DNA of 64,000 nucleotides from Acheta domesticus (GCA_031308135.1 JAHLJT010008756.1:109024453-109088452); one strand, 5' to 3'; counted from the first letter of the stretch, positions 32,948-44,859 are shown. Made by a program: numbers and translations. Notes: generated from the sequence alone by a model not told the origin.

Positions 32948-33420
32948 TTTTTACTTTCTCGAGCTTAACAAAGAAGGGAAATTTATGCGCGAAAAAAACG
33001 GTGAATTTCCGTCAGAAAAATTATTATTATTGGTAACGAAAAAGTGAATAAATCAAGTTGCTAAATTTAGAAATATAAATCTTCTAACATACGGTGCAAC
33101 CTCAATCCTCGTTTAAAGGCTTCTTTATACCGATAAATTTATTCGAGGCTAAACGTACGTCTGTCCATCTGGCCATCTGTCAGTCTGCGTCCGTGATCAA
33201 CGCTAGGAAATCACTTTATCCGATTTTCTTCAAAATTAAGCGCCCATCGAGCTGGATGGTGTCGTGGCTCCTTGAATTTGAAACCGATATTTTAATTTTT
33301 GGGGTACTTTACATGAAACAGATGGGAAATTTTCAAAATTTTCAAAAAATGGTGCCAACAACTTTAGTTAAATTGTTTTTGGATAGTCTGAAGAACGTTT
33401 AAAATAATGGCATAGATCTC
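32948..33420 (+). repeat. Dispersed repeat family X, copy X4
   Basis: Starts TTTTTACTTTCTCG (32948-32961) and follows the X block order, including GTGAATAAATCAAGTTGC near 33046 and CGTCTGTCC near 33158. The frame 33094-33402 ends with LEFETDILIFGVLYM, resembling frames at the same place in X1 and X6. A hidden coding relic is possible but unproven. Confidence 0.65.
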
Positions 33421-33465
33421 ACGTTGATTGAAAACACTGATTTTTTTAAAATAAAAAAAATCAAA

Positions 33466-33850
33466 ATATTTTCGGTGTCTTCCTACAACTATAATTATGA
33501 AGATACATTTTTTTAATGAAAGGTGTTCATCAAAAATAGATCTTCAAATAAGGCATGTCCAATTTTTCAAAAACAAGCATATTTTTGGCGAAATTTTGTG
33601 TCAAACATAAGCAATTTTAATTTTCTTCAAACCATTTTTTCTTAAAAACCACACTTTTTTATTAAACTGGAACATTAGCATAAATGAGCATTAAGACAAT
33701 GGTGCACGTCCTATGTTCTTAAAAATGCCAAATTTTTCAAAATTAAAAAAAGTATTCGGCCGCTTCCTACAACTACAATTGTGAAGATACATTTTTTTCT
33801 TAATAAAATGTGTTCATCAAAAACAGATCTTCAAATAAGGTCATGTTGAA
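33466..33850 (+). repeat. About 95-bp direct repeat, units 282 bp apart
   Basis: 33466-33558 and 33748-33847 share CTTCCTACAACTA, AAGATACATTTTTTT, GTGTTCATCAAAAA and AGATCTTCAAATAAGG in the same order. It follows X4 and may be an internal tandem of that repeat. Confidence 0.7.
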
Positions 33851-34119
33851 TTTGCGGAGTACTTGGACGTCAAAATTAATCGACCCTCTGAAAATCCTTC
33901 CCTTCCTGATCGTAATTTCAGAGGTGTTTTGAATAAGGTGAATGCTATATTAGAATCCAAATACATGCTATATTAGATGGTATGTTGGAATGTGTATATT
34001 ATTTTACATTTCTTAGTTCGTTTCTTATATTGGAGCTTTTGTTATAGGTTTACAAATTAATCTTTTAGAAAATATTTAAAACCCATTGATATAAGTATGA
34101 AATTATGATTGCTAACTTT

Positions 34120-34345
34120 CAGTCCAGAAATATATTTTTACTTTGCGGCGCTTTTCCATTTAAAGTTTTGAATAAAAAAATCTATTACTTGAATCTATTT
34201 AATTTTTGCACCAAATGTTCGACTATTTCAGATGAGTTTTACGAGAAATGATGACTGAGATATGTTAATACGGAAAGAATTTGTGGTATAAATTGTATTA
34301 CATATCCCTTACTAATGGTGAGAAAGTACGTTCTCTTTCAGTACT
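34120..34345 (-). repeat. Repeat family W, copy W2 (inverted partner of W1)
   Basis: Reverse complement of the W1 blocks: AAATATATTTTTACTTTGC at the inner end, then GCACCAAATGTTCGAC, ATGAGTTTTAC, ATGACTGAGATATG and GAGAAAGTACG. Confidence 0.65.
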
Positions 34346-34399
34346 GTTAGTTTGTTTATATATTATTTGTACATTGAATTTTTTGCAGTGTAATATGAA

Positions 34400-35670
34400 A
34401 GTGTTTTATTTGTAGTTCTTGAGCAGTGTGCGCGTGCTACGTTTCGGAACATGTGTGATTATTATGTGTGATTTTTCTTTCTCCAGTATTATTGCTGATG
34501 AATGCCACTTGGTTATATTTTATCTGAAAAGATGTTTTTTATTTATATTTGGGCTCTTATATCTTATCGTGACACACGAGAAAGAGTCACTTCTCAAGAA
34601 AAAAACTAAATGGCGTCTTCTAAGTTAATAATTTTAGTGACAAGTTGACGCGGCGTAGTTGCTTCGGCTGGACGACACTCATCGGGGTTGGAAAGTTAAA
34701 ATTAATGATGAGGCTCCATCACTTGGTTTCGCAATTAATAACCTCAAATGTGTTTAATACATCATTTGCAATGCATTTTATCCCAAAATACTACAAATAG
34801 ACTGGATTTGACTCCATCAGGAACCGAACCTGGGATCCCTTCGGCCATTTGCACAATTGAAGTGCTGCCCGGAATATGGGTGTAAGCATCAAAATTGACG
34901 AAAATGGAATGTAAATCGAACAACTGGAATGACAGCCTTAGAGTCGAAAGTGGCTCCTGTGACACCAAGGTTGCCATTTTGTGAGTTTTCACACGAACGT
35001 ATTCCATCTGCAGGAATTGCTGCGTGGATTTAATACCGTTATTTCCCATTGCATATGGAATCACAATGTATTACTGAAACAAAAACTAGCTCTGTGCCAG
35101 TTTTACAGTACAAACTAGTGCTTATTGGTCTGTTTTATTTTTTGAATGTAATAAATAATATTAAAAATAAAACGAGATATTACGACCTTTAATCTCCTTA
35201 AGATTTACTGAGACACGAATTTATTCATTTATTCACGAAGTGGTTGGAAAGCCTGAGGAGACGCACAGCGTACTTTTTCATTACCAAGTGATACACTACT
35301 GGTCGACAAAGGGATTGCACATTACAATCACCCTTTTTGCCAGTCTTAGCACGACTGATAGTTCCAGGGTTAGCATCAACTCTTTCTAGCTCAACATGAC
35401 ACGATTCTCCCAGCATGATTGCACTTGAAAATCATGCGTTTCTTGAGGAACCAATATTCTTTTTGAAGTAAAGATGGCATTTCAGAAGCCAAGGAGACCC
35501 AGTGAAAACATATTTTTTGCACCTTCCGATTTTTTTGAACAAATGAAAGACTTAACTTTTAATTTTTTAAATTCATTCTCAAATATCTACAAGTAAAATA
35601 ATAAATTATAAAAGCTAAAAATCATGAAATTAAAATCGTTATTAAAATCAAACGTACAGTAAGTGCAAAT
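34400..35670. other. AT-rich DNA with a possible SINE fragment
   Basis: On the minus strand at about 34800-34895, a B-box-like GGTTCGGTTCCTG (34814-34826 in complement) follows CCGAAGGGATCCCA, as in a tRNA-derived SINE head. The remaining sequence is unassigned. The minus-strand frame 34762-35064 has no recognised domain. Confidence 0.35.
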
Positions 35671-35679
35671 ATTAACTAA

Positions 35680-36092
35680 AATTAACTACTGGGGTTACAG
35701 AATGGTACAGATTTTCCCGTATTAGTTTTCTATTTCCTTTGGTCTCGGCTAGCTGTTCGGACTTGCAACATACTCTTTCCAGCTGCCATCTATCGCCGCC
35801 CAAAGTACATTTTTTTTATACTTTCTTCATTTTTCGGTTTCCTAATAGTAGAACGGAAATATTATTTTAAGAATATTTAAGTATAGTAAAACCTCGTTCT
35901 AGATGGTAATTTTCTTTGCAAAATTTGGAGCTAATTTTTTAGGAAACTGCGTTTAAGCTCTACTGTAAATTCGATATTTGAGGCTCCTTTCCTTAAAAAA
36001 ATTGTTTTCGTAAAACTTCATTAGAAGTCATTTACATAACTTTAATTCAAAACACAATAGTGTTTCAAGATTGCTGGAAATGTGCATATTAA
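35680..36092 (-). repeat. Repeat Y2, inverted partner of Y1
   Basis: Minus-strand copy of the Y blocks listed for 28640-29010. It continues past the 172-bp insertion into 36291-36510, where related blocks recur, so the insertion split an older Y repeat. Confidence 0.7.
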
Positions 36093-36105
36093 TGGCATGA
36101 GAGAT
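36093..36105. repeat. Left 13-bp target-site duplication
   Basis: TGGCATGAGAGAT, identical to 36278-36290 on the other side of the 172-bp insertion. Confidence 0.85.
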
Positions 36106-36277
36106 ATATTATTAAGTTGGCTGTCCGGGTGACGCCGCGTCCATGGCACGTAACGTAAACGTTACGCCCTGAGGAAGGTCGCAAAATGGCGACCGAAACG
36201 TCGGCACCTTTGCCATGGACGCGGCGTCACCCGGACAGCCAACTTAATATTGACTCCGGCCGCGGAAGCCTACGCTC
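36106..36277 (+). mobile_element. 172-bp insertion with 38-bp inverted repeat and hammerhead-like core; Penelope-like end
   Basis: The insertion is bounded by an exact 13-bp duplication. Perfect 38-nt arms (36111-36148 and 36211-36248) enclose 62 nt containing CTGAGGA (36169-36175), a stem GGTCGC / GCGACC (36177-36182, 36189-36194), and GAAAC (36195-36199). That order, CUGANGA - stem II - GAAA, is the hammerhead core. Penelope-like elements are known to carry such ribozymes in their terminal repeats. No reverse transcriptase or GIY-YIG domain is adjacent, so this is a short, non-autonomous or truncated copy. The last about 29 nt (36249-36277) follow the hairpin and are GC-rich. Confidence 0.6.
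36141..36199 (+). ncRNA. Hammerhead-ribozyme-like motif
   Basis: CUGAGGA at 36169-36175, stem II GGTCGC/GCGACC with loop AAAATG, then GAAAC. Preceding CUGAGGA is a stem I candidate: GGC (36145-36147) with GCC (36166-36168), and GTAACGT (36150-36156) with ACGTTAC (36159-36165), with two bases bulged. A GTC at 36139-36141 could be the cleavage triplet, with a very short stem III (GCG with CGU). Departures from the consensus are an extra A (36176) before stem II, three unpaired bases after GTC, and a weak stem III. Activity is uncertain. Confidence 0.4.
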
Positions 36278-36290
36278 TGGCATGAGAGAT
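36278..36290. repeat. Right 13-bp target-site duplication
   Basis: TGGCATGAGAGAT, matching 36093-36105. Confidence 0.85.
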
Positions 36291-36510
36291 GTTTCAAAAA
36301 ATTACATTTGTGTAATTTTTGAAAAAAAAAATCCCCAAAATGAACTTAACGTCATATTAAAGAGTGCAATTAGCACTATCCGTTCGAAAAGTTTCAAGAA
36401 AAAATTGGGGGTAATTTACGAGAAAATGGCGTTTGACCGTGTCTGAAAATGCGATATTTTGAGCTAGTTTTCATGGGAAACGGTTGAGTTTTCGAAAAAA
36501 TTTATGGGAC
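36291..36510 (-). repeat. Repeat Y3, further Y-type module
   Basis: In reverse complement it has AGCTCAAAATATCGCATTTT and AAACGCCATTTTCTCGTAAA, which parallel blocks in Y1 (TTCGCATTTTTAG, AAACGCCATTTTCTT). It appears to be the continuation of Y2 interrupted by the 172-bp insertion. Confidence 0.55.
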
Positions 36511-36754
36511 ATTATTTAATGCACAAGTACTCAGAAGCACATGTACTCATAAATAAACTTAATGTTGTATCTGTTGAGTTAAATTATGGATTAACTCTCT
36601 ATTCTTGAATGCACCGATAATAATAAATTCAATCTTAACATCATCACATTTTCATTTGTATATTTGTAGCTCACAGAAATCAACAAATTTAATTTTTCTT
36701 CTTTACGCAACCAAATATCTTCTTTACGCAACCAAAATGAGAAATCAAAAGCCA

Positions 36755-36990
36755 CTTGTCGGCCCCGTGGCCGAGATCGCTAAAGCAGAAGTGCCACTGT
36801 GATCTCGTACCGTGGAGTCGCGGCTTCGAGTCCCGCCTCGGCCATGCTTGTATTTGTTCGTCCTTTCACCCTCTTTCACCCCCTTTTATCACCATATTGT
36901 TTCATTATCATACCATAACGTTAAATCCAATAGATCGCTAATGCCCTAGTAGTTGATGCGACCGTAAATTAATAAAAAAACCTCGTAACT
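36755..36990 (+). mobile_element. tRNA-derived SINE, second family
   Basis: The head has an A-box-like TGGCCGAGATCG (36768-36779) and a B-box GGCTTCGAGTCC (36822-36833), 43 nt apart. A pyrimidine-rich body follows, then a GCCCTAGTAGTTGATGCGAC block (about 36942-36961) and an A-rich tail near 36970-36980. The tail block recalls ends of other insect SINEs, from memory. Acceptor-stem pairing is absent, so it is not a functional tRNA gene. Just upstream, TCTTCTTTACGCAACCAAA is tandemly duplicated (about 36697-36737). Confidence 0.7.
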
Positions 36991-36999
36991 GCCGGGATA

Positions 37000-37250
37000 C
37001 ATTAAGAAATGTATTACTCTGCCGTCCGTTACACGGCGTTAAGCGTCCAAACAGTAAAAATAAATGTATTGTACTGAGCGTAAGATAGCGCATTAGAACT
37101 AGTCAATGAAACTAATTCTTATTATTTTTATTAAATTTTCTTCCAACAAAACTAATATTAGGAAAAGCATTGACCGAACGACGCAAGCCATGCACTTTAA
37201 CTCCCATCGAGTCGTGTAGGCAGAACCGACATCAAGCTATTTCGTGAACC
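37000..37250. other. AT-rich spacer, nothing recognised
   Basis: No supported feature between the SINE and the GC-rich island. Confidence 0.4.
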
Positions 37251-37289
37251 TTCGAAATGTTCTCACACACAAATTCTATTTCCAACGTT

Positions 37290-38350
37290 CGCCTGGATGT
37301 TTTCTCCGGCCGTGGTCCCGCCCTCCCGCTAAACCCCTCGAAAGGCCTTTCACAGAAAAACACTGACGCAGCGCCTACGACGTCATATTTTCCCGAGAAG
37401 AAAAAATTTGCGTATCTGAGTCGGAGCAAGCAGATGGAGGGCACTCGAGTAAGAAACCAATCAGGAATCTTCTTTCAAGGAGGGAGCTTCAATCGTCGAG
37501 CGAGCTTCAGCCTTCGCCTGGCCCAACGCCGTCCTCGCCGTCCTCACGCGCGTCCTCAGCGCCTTTGGATGCGCGACATCCTCACGGCGTCCCCGCTCGC
37601 TCGCCTTCTACCTTACTAAAAAAAATACGCCGTGTTTCGACTGCGTCGAATCTACCGGAAGTGTCTCTTCCCGCCTTGCCTTCTTTCCTTCCCCCTCCTC
37701 TCTTTCTCCTCTTGCGATCCCTTCGAGCAACCCTCCTTTCCAGGGAAACGTCTCAGCAAATCCCCGATTCGCACACGTTGCCATCAAAGTCCCTTGTATG
37801 CTCCGCCCTGAATACACGTGTAGCGCCACACCGTTTTCGGCAATCTCTGTTTCGGGCGACTCCGCTCCTCCCCGTGCCTCTCCTCACCCTGTTTCACCCC
37901 CTGCCCCCACAAACCGCCCTTGCCACCCTTTGCCACCTTGTGGCACCCCACTCCGCGCCGCCTCCAGCACCGTGCCCCGCCGCGCTGCGCTACGCTGCAA
38001 ATTCAATTTGGATTGCCATTTCCCAGTAAAGTGCGGCGTGTCCCGTGTTCAGGGTGCCCCCTACGATAATCGGGTCCCCGTCTTGTTACCCCGGCGCGGC
38101 GTCGAGGTAGAGCGCGCTAGGAGAGTAGGGCGGGGCGGGGGCAGAGGGGGGGAAGAAGGCGTGGCCGGAAGCGAAATACGGAGGGGGAGGACGGCGTAGC
38201 CGCGTTGCTTCCTCAAGAAGATTGGATTCGTAATCCGGATATTTTCATCGCCCAGCCCGTAACTCGCAGCTGATTAGGCTCCTGCTATATTATCGCGTGG
38301 TTTTTAGGTTCGCAGCGAGGCGTGGCTGGAATGGGACGGCTCTGCAGGAT
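37290..38350. other. CpG-rich island, nature unknown
   Basis: About 1 kb of GC-rich, CpG-rich sequence: pyrimidine-rich in 37500-37960, G-rich in 38100-38200. Overlapping frames on both strands (37257-37619, 37565-38029, 37798-38199) have no recognisable domain. It could be a host promoter/first exon or a decayed LTR; no TATA plus poly(A) pairing was found. Confidence 0.4.
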
Positions 38351-41300
38351 ATGAATCGGTAACTCAGTGCATTTTTGTGACCAATGTTTCGTAGTTGATG
38401 CATGGCACTCTTGGAGGATTCATATCGTAATCATTTGACTTCCATCTTTTTATACGAAGTACAAAACTATTGCTGTGCGCTGCATGATTACGTAAGAGTA
38501 ACTTGTCAACAAAGTGAATAAGTGCTAAGATGATCATACCCCTCTTAATATACTAACTTTTTATCACGGCACAAACCAATTGATATGAAAAAATATAATA
38601 TTGAAATTGCTCAGGTAGGTGTTATCTTTCTTTATAATAAAATTGATGATACAATTTAGTTGTTTTTGTAAAATTATGTGAAATGTGCGAATTGATTTTT
38701 AAATCTTACTTAAATTTTTAATAACGTCTCCCCTATTTTAATGAAAATTTCCCTCGTTTTATTCGCAGCTTGTGCTCGTGTGGTACACTCTCCTGTCCAA
38801 AAAAGTGCCGATATTTCCTCTAGAAATCAATTATTTAAATGAAGAAAATTTTGTTAAACCAACTTTGCTTCCAATTTTCTTCACATTGGACATTCTTAAT
38901 CACACTGAATAAATTAAAAAGTTCGCGTTATAAATCTATCTAATACATCAAATTCTCTGCAAATACAACGAATAAAATGTTACATCTTCCTGTGCAGAGT
39001 AGTAATCTCACCACGGTCTCTTCTCAATTTCTGAACCGGACCAAATCTTAGAGATGTTATCAGATCAGAGATTGTATGTGTGTGAAGATGTTTGCGTGTT
39101 TGAGGTATATGAGATGGAAATGGATGGAAAATATAGCGCACACATGTGGGAAGGAAAATTTTATAGAGACTCAACAAATATTAACTCTAATACTGCGATA
39201 TTTCTGTCCCTAAGAAATGATATGATCAATAAGAAATGTAATAGTTTGTCAGTCAGATGGGAGTCGAAGCGGTACTTCTAGATAACCTATGTAGTTTGTG
39301 TCGGAGATAAATCAGGAGGTTTAGAAATTAGAAAGGTATCGACAATGATACAATATAATAATAAGGTCAACTATTTCATTTGGCCCAAACCACGGGCAAT
39401 GTAATGTTGAACTTTACCGTACGATTATATTAATGTTATTTCCTTTTTATTAAGGTTATTTATTGGCTACCAATACTTACCGACTTTGTGGACATTTTCA
39501 ACATAAAAATGCAAAGATCTACTTTTCACTAGCATCGAGACAATGTGACACGAATTACTGAAATACCAAAATCACAAACTATTTCGTATCTGTCAATCAA
39601 AATTGTAAAACAAGAAGTTCAAATATTAGAGTATTTTTCAGTATTTTTGCATATTGCGACACTATCAAAAATATTCGGAAGAAGTATGATATGCTAGATT
39701 ATTACACATCAGCACAATCTAAAAGACCATTGCGTCTGCTTTCGTAGCATAGGGAGTAGCTCTGCGAAATTGCGCCTTCTCTTTCAGCTTCCTCGTGCGC
39801 GCGAAGCACTTTGGGGTCCCACAAGGATCTAATTCCGGGCTCTCGGCGCTCGACGTCCTCGCCGCCCTCGCCACCTCCGCCGGGGAGTGCTGACAACGCA
39901 CAGAAAGCCACACTGAAAAGCTATTGATTCGCGCTATGACACTCTCATTTTGAGGGCGCAAGAGCAATCGCGCAGATGTCGGCGGGGGCGGGGGGCGGCG
40001 GGTATGGCGGGGAACGTTGGGAACAGTGGTTGCAAAGAGTGGGGGCATAAGAATGGAAGAACGCGCTGTGGGAGGTGGATAAAAGAGATGAAATCGGTGA
40101 ATCTGGAGAGAATCAAATGGTTACAGGGAGAACCAAAGGAATTGGACTAGAAGGAAAAAAGATAGAAAAAGGAAAATAGCCGGGAGAGGCAAGGAGATCA
40201 AATTGCTTGAGAGGTATCGAGAAATCGTCAATGAATTTTAACTTTGGAAAAAATTAACAGTTATGGTACTTCAAACCTGGACTCGATAATTACATTTAAG
40301 TTTTTTAATAAAATGAAAATTCTACCACAAAAATAGTTTTGTTAATTATTATTTCTTCTTTCATCAACCAATGTTCAATTTCGGAACATCTGTAATATTT
40401 GCCATGAATTATAGAACTAATTAAGTTATTTCAAATATCTTACAAAAATATAATATTAAATTTATTTTGTAAACATAAATATTAAAATGAAAAGGTCATT
40501 GAAATTATTCTTAACCAGTATCATTACAGCTTGTTTGTTAGAAACAACCAATTTAGTTTTTTTATTAGAAGTGGGTAGCGGGACGGTCCAAAAACGTAAA
40601 ATAATCTTTCTCAGGAACTACAAAAGAGCCTTAAAATCCTGTAGACTAAGATGCAGTACATCAAAATGTTGCTCTCGGACCTTATTAACAAAAACTAAAA
40701 GCTTTGGGTTCACAAACATTCACCTTTAGGCCTTACGTTTGCTCTCTCGTTTACGATTACATTCACCAACTGAATGGTTCCATTAAATAAAACGGCACCA
40801 ACTGTTTGCGATTACTTTTCTTGTACATTTCGTCAAAAAGTTTTAGCAAATCAAACATTTGAATGACACATATTGTAACAGCACAGAGCTCTGCGCCACC
40901 AAAAATGCGATAATTTAATAATTGAAAGCCGTCCAGAAGTGGAGAATATAAATTAATATTCGGAATTGTGTGTGAATTTCGCTTCTCAAAGAAGTCAGGA
41001 ATAGTGGACCAACGGTGAAAATAGGCTTCACGATAGGTATCTCATCTGGTGAAGGGTGCAGGTCGATATTGTTCCTTAAGAGGGACGGATGGACCGCCGT
41101 GACGGATCAGCAAATGGTATGCGACCAACGCCAACTACGTAGAAACATGTGGCAAAAAGGTGGTTCCAGCAAAAGGATGTGAAACAAACCATGGGACCTC
41201 CAAACGAATACGTGGTTGGTGGGAGACAGCGCGTCATGAGTGTGGAGGGGATCTCGCGAAAAACAATAAATACCCGGAAACATCGCTGAGTGAGGCCACC

Positions 41301-41640
41301 ATATCACGCGCCTTGTTGCGGGCGCCAGCTCCGATAAACCTGGACTGCGCGAACAATCAACGGATCCCCAACCACCCTTCTGTAGCCCTCCGCCTAGCGC
41401 TTGCCAGCGAGATTATCAGCTGGGTGAGATCGCCAAATGAACAGAATAAAATGAGCAGTGAGAGGGAGGAGAGATAAATATATAGAAAGAGAGAGAAAAC
41501 TGTGACAGTTACATTCATAAGCGCGCTGTGGGCGTAATCAAAATTTGTATAGGGAATAATTGCTACGAAAGGGATTTTAACTCAAATTAAAATTATACTA
41601 AATTCAAATAGATTCTTTAAATGGTTGAAAACAAAAGGAA
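38350..41640. other. AT-rich DNA with a small GC island at 39.75-40.05 kb
   Basis: The GC island includes GGCGGGGGCGGGGGGCGGCG at about 39980-40000. Frames 39719-40048 (minus) and 39950-40150 (plus) reflect composition. Nothing else could be supported across this interval. Confidence 0.35.
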
Positions 41641-41869
41641 ACCCATGCATGCATACCTCCTTAGCCTTTGCCGGATCTACACATATGGCCACGCGGATAA
41701 GTTCTCACGGCAGCCGAGCAAGCAGCCAGTCCACGAGGTGAGTGCAAAAGTTACAATATGACAAATGTGGTGACGTACAGATTTATTTTGCCGCTCCTAA
41801 AGCCTTTTACAGCTTTCAATGTGAATATATGTGTATACGTGCATGCCGTTATTGGCACCCTCTGCACTT

Positions 41870-42870
41870 GTACCTTATTAGGGGGCAAGCCCCGGGGTGA
41901 GTACCTAGGCGTCAGCCTGTAACCTACACCCCCCTCAGGGATACAAGTACCCCCTCGGACCAATATCCGGATTCCGCCGGAACGCAGTTGGCCTTCTCGG
42001 CAAACTCCCCATACAATGCATGGGTTTAAGGCCGCTATGCCAGCTGAGAACTACTAGCTATCCGGGCTAGTGCCGGAGTCAATATCGCCTGTATGACGAC
42101 GCGCCACTCACATGCGCTGGGACACCAAGTCCCACCTCTATGCCCAGAGTTTCGGGCCACTTCCACGACGAAGCCAAGAGCCCAACTGGGGACCACCCGA
42201 ACTAAGGTCCGGGCGGCACGGGGCCCCCATCCCGTTTACCCACTGCCTGCACCTTCAGGCTCTCGATCTGGGTGGAACCGTGACCAAGGCAACCTGGCGG
42301 ATGGTCGTTTAACCGCCGGACTTCTAATTGTGGGATTCAGAGCACCCCGAGGGGTCTCCTGCACCCAATCCTACCATGAGACCGACGCGCCAGGGGCCCA
42401 ACTGGTGGGTTGCCGGGTTGAACCGTCAACCAGGAGCTTAGGCGTCGCCTGCTCACTGCCTACACGTTAGGCTAACGACCTGAGTGGGCCTGAGTGGACC
42501 TGAGACTAGAGGTACGGGTGGTCGTCTGAGCTCCACCAGAGGTCGTGTCCACCTTCGCAGACACGAACCCCCTGCGGGGAATATGAATATCAATATGAAT
42601 AGAATTCATCACGAAAATCAAATCGGATCGTAAACCAACTTGATAGTAACCTCCTACGCCAGTTGTGCCAAGGTTTTCTACTAGTGGCAGTGGCTCCGTA
42701 GCATGCCACGATCTTCTCTGTGCAACTAGTGTCGGGAAAGGGAACTATTACGGGTAGTAGTAATCCCGCCGTTTTACAATAGGGATGGCGTTGTCTCTGG
42801 TGGCGGGGTAATAAGTGGAGGGGTTATTTCGTCGTGGCACTCATGTTACGAACTCCCGCTCGTGGCATCG
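41870..42870. other. GC-rich repeat-like segment, not identified
   Basis: Balanced GC-rich composition distinct from the AT-rich flanks, with several short stem candidates such as ACTAGC/GCTAGT (about 42052-42070). The + frame 42093-42470 and neighbours show no domain. It looks like the leader or non-coding part of a retroelement, but no coding sequence supports this. Confidence 0.35.
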
Positions 42871-42879
42871 ACCTTGACA

Positions 42880-43330
42880 ACACCGTCTTATGCTCTCTGT
42901 TACTCACTTCAGTTTGCTGAAGCCCTTAAAAAGGGGGTTTATTTATGGTTATCGTTACTACATAAACAAATAGGGAATTTATTGAGTACGGGTTACAAGA
43001 ATTTTCAATTTTTTAATGCCAATGTTTCGGCATTTAAATTTCGTCATTTTCATTTCGGTATTTATCGTTCTCGGGGTTTTAGCAAAGACAATTGCAGGTT
43101 TATGTAACTACAAGTTTCCACTTAATAATATACTATTAATACATTTTTTAAAGAATTTAGTAAAAATTGTCTTACTAACAGCTAATCAGCTAACACTTCA
43201 AAGCAATTCAACTTCTTCAAATGCTTAGAGATTATTTTAATGCTATTTGCTCGTTACTTGAGTAAATAATATGACATTGACATAAATAATCTTTTGTCCT
43301 GTTTGCGTCAACAATTGAAAATTAAATTAC
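42880..43330. other. AT-rich DNA, no feature recognised
   Basis: Nothing supported here. Confidence 0.4.
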
Positions 43331-43399
43331 GCAGCGTTACCTAACCTTGAACGGAGAGAAAAGACGAAAGATAAACAAGATAAAGCAAATAAAATGAGG

Positions 43400-43720
43400 C
43401 CGCAGGACGTTATTCCTTGAAACGAGCTCATGCGCAGAAGCCCTAGTTACAGCGAAAACCTCTTCCTGTTTGTTAGAGCTCTCCATTCTGCACGAGGCTT
43501 TTCGCCGCCGGCGGTGACGTCTTCCCAGAGTGGGAACGCATCGCTGAGCGCCAGAGATTCCTGCCTGTCGCGTGGGGGGCGGGGGGCGCTGGGGCTCAGT
43601 GCTGCGTGCGCGGCTCTCCAATTAGCGAGTGACGTCGCGTGGCGCCGATGGGTGGGGGCGGCGCTGGGCCGCCAGGAAATGACTTCGTTTGTTCTATTGC
43701 ATCCACAAACGTGATCACGT
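43400..43720. other. CpG-rich island
   Basis: Short CpG-rich stretch with long G-runs near 43573-43585. Overlapping frames on both strands have no domain. Confidence 0.4.
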
Positions 43721-44474
43721 AGCAGTATACTTATCGGTTGTTCTGAGTTTCCGGGCGAGTCTATTGCTGTGGTCAATGGTCCTGTAAGTGTAGCGCATTC
43801 TTTTATCCCGGTGTACGTCTCCGGCTGAGAATTACACTTCAGTCACTGACATTATCGAGAACGAACGACACGGATGCTAGACCTGTTATCGGAATGCACT
43901 TCGTATCGGCGTACAAAAAGGCAACGCTGGCTAAAGAATTCCGGAGGAGTCAGTAGATCTCTTGACTTCACATATTGTTCAGGCGTTTATATTAATCATG
44001 TTAAACGTGTTATACACATTCAATAGATGTGGTAACCGAACTGTAGGTACAAACCCGCTCTTCGAAGAAAATTAATTAAAATTCTTTAGCACGGAGCACA
44101 TTGTAATTCTATGGATAGGCTTGCAAATGAAACTCCGAAAACTCAGAAGAGACACCGTATTTAAAAAATAATGTTTTAATTTTATTTCATTCTTAAAAGC
44201 ACACAATTTTATTAAATTATTTTCTTCTTCGTAAAAGAAATCACGGTGATTCTCACAAGCAAAACGAACCGAAACTACCTGAAAGCTGTGTACAGAGTAC
44301 GCTCCGCATCCATCGAAAACAGCCGAGAAAGAGAGGTTCCAATCCTTATTAGAGACTTAAGTTTAGATTCCACGGGCAGAGGAGCGCGTTCGCCTCCCGA
44401 GACTGCGAAAGCGAGACTAATTACTTAAGACCATATAAAGACCAGCGAGAATAATTGATAATAGAATGTGTTTC

Positions 44475-44672
44475 CTTCAACTAAGCTTCCCGCTAGTCTC
44501 CTGACATATGTTATACATGTAAGTATAAGTGCTATGTGTGTAAGTAAGGGAAGATGATAGGGCAAGGAAAAGGAAGGAAAGATCGCGCGCAGTCCATAGC
44601 CCGTTTGTTTTGGGTTCTGCTCCGGCATTCGCCTGGTGTTGATCGGAGAAACCACGTAAAGCTGCTATTGTT
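44475..44672 (-). mobile_element. SINE fragment, copy D
   Basis: Contains blocks of the family at 53.54-53.99 kb: CTCCTGACAT near 44499, GTGTGTAAGTAAGGG near 44535, AAAGATCGCGCGC near 44578, GCTCCGGCATTCGCCTGGTG near 44620 and TGATCGGAG near 44639. It lacks the tRNA-like head. Confidence 0.6.
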
Positions 44673-44859
44673 TACTAAATAAAGATAATTGCAAATTCCA
44701 TGAAAATAACAATTTTGTTTACCAAATTCCAAAATCACAAATCAAAAATAACAAAGCCAATTCTCATTCTCCAGAAGATGTGTACAAAACCAGGTTTTGA
44801 TAAATCAAGAGAAAATCCAGAAGCCATAATCCAAGTGTATTTCGTGACGTGGGGACGTA

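Noticed and set aside
34762..35064. 100-residue minus-strand frame
   Set aside because: No domain recognised, and the region includes a SINE-like B-box.
36761..36845. Possible functional tRNA gene
   Set aside because: A- and B-boxes are present but the acceptor stem does not pair and a SINE body and tail follow, so I call it a SINE head.
42093..42470. 125-residue frame in the GC-rich segment
   Set aside because: No domain and no start context; the segment looks like non-coding repeat sequence.
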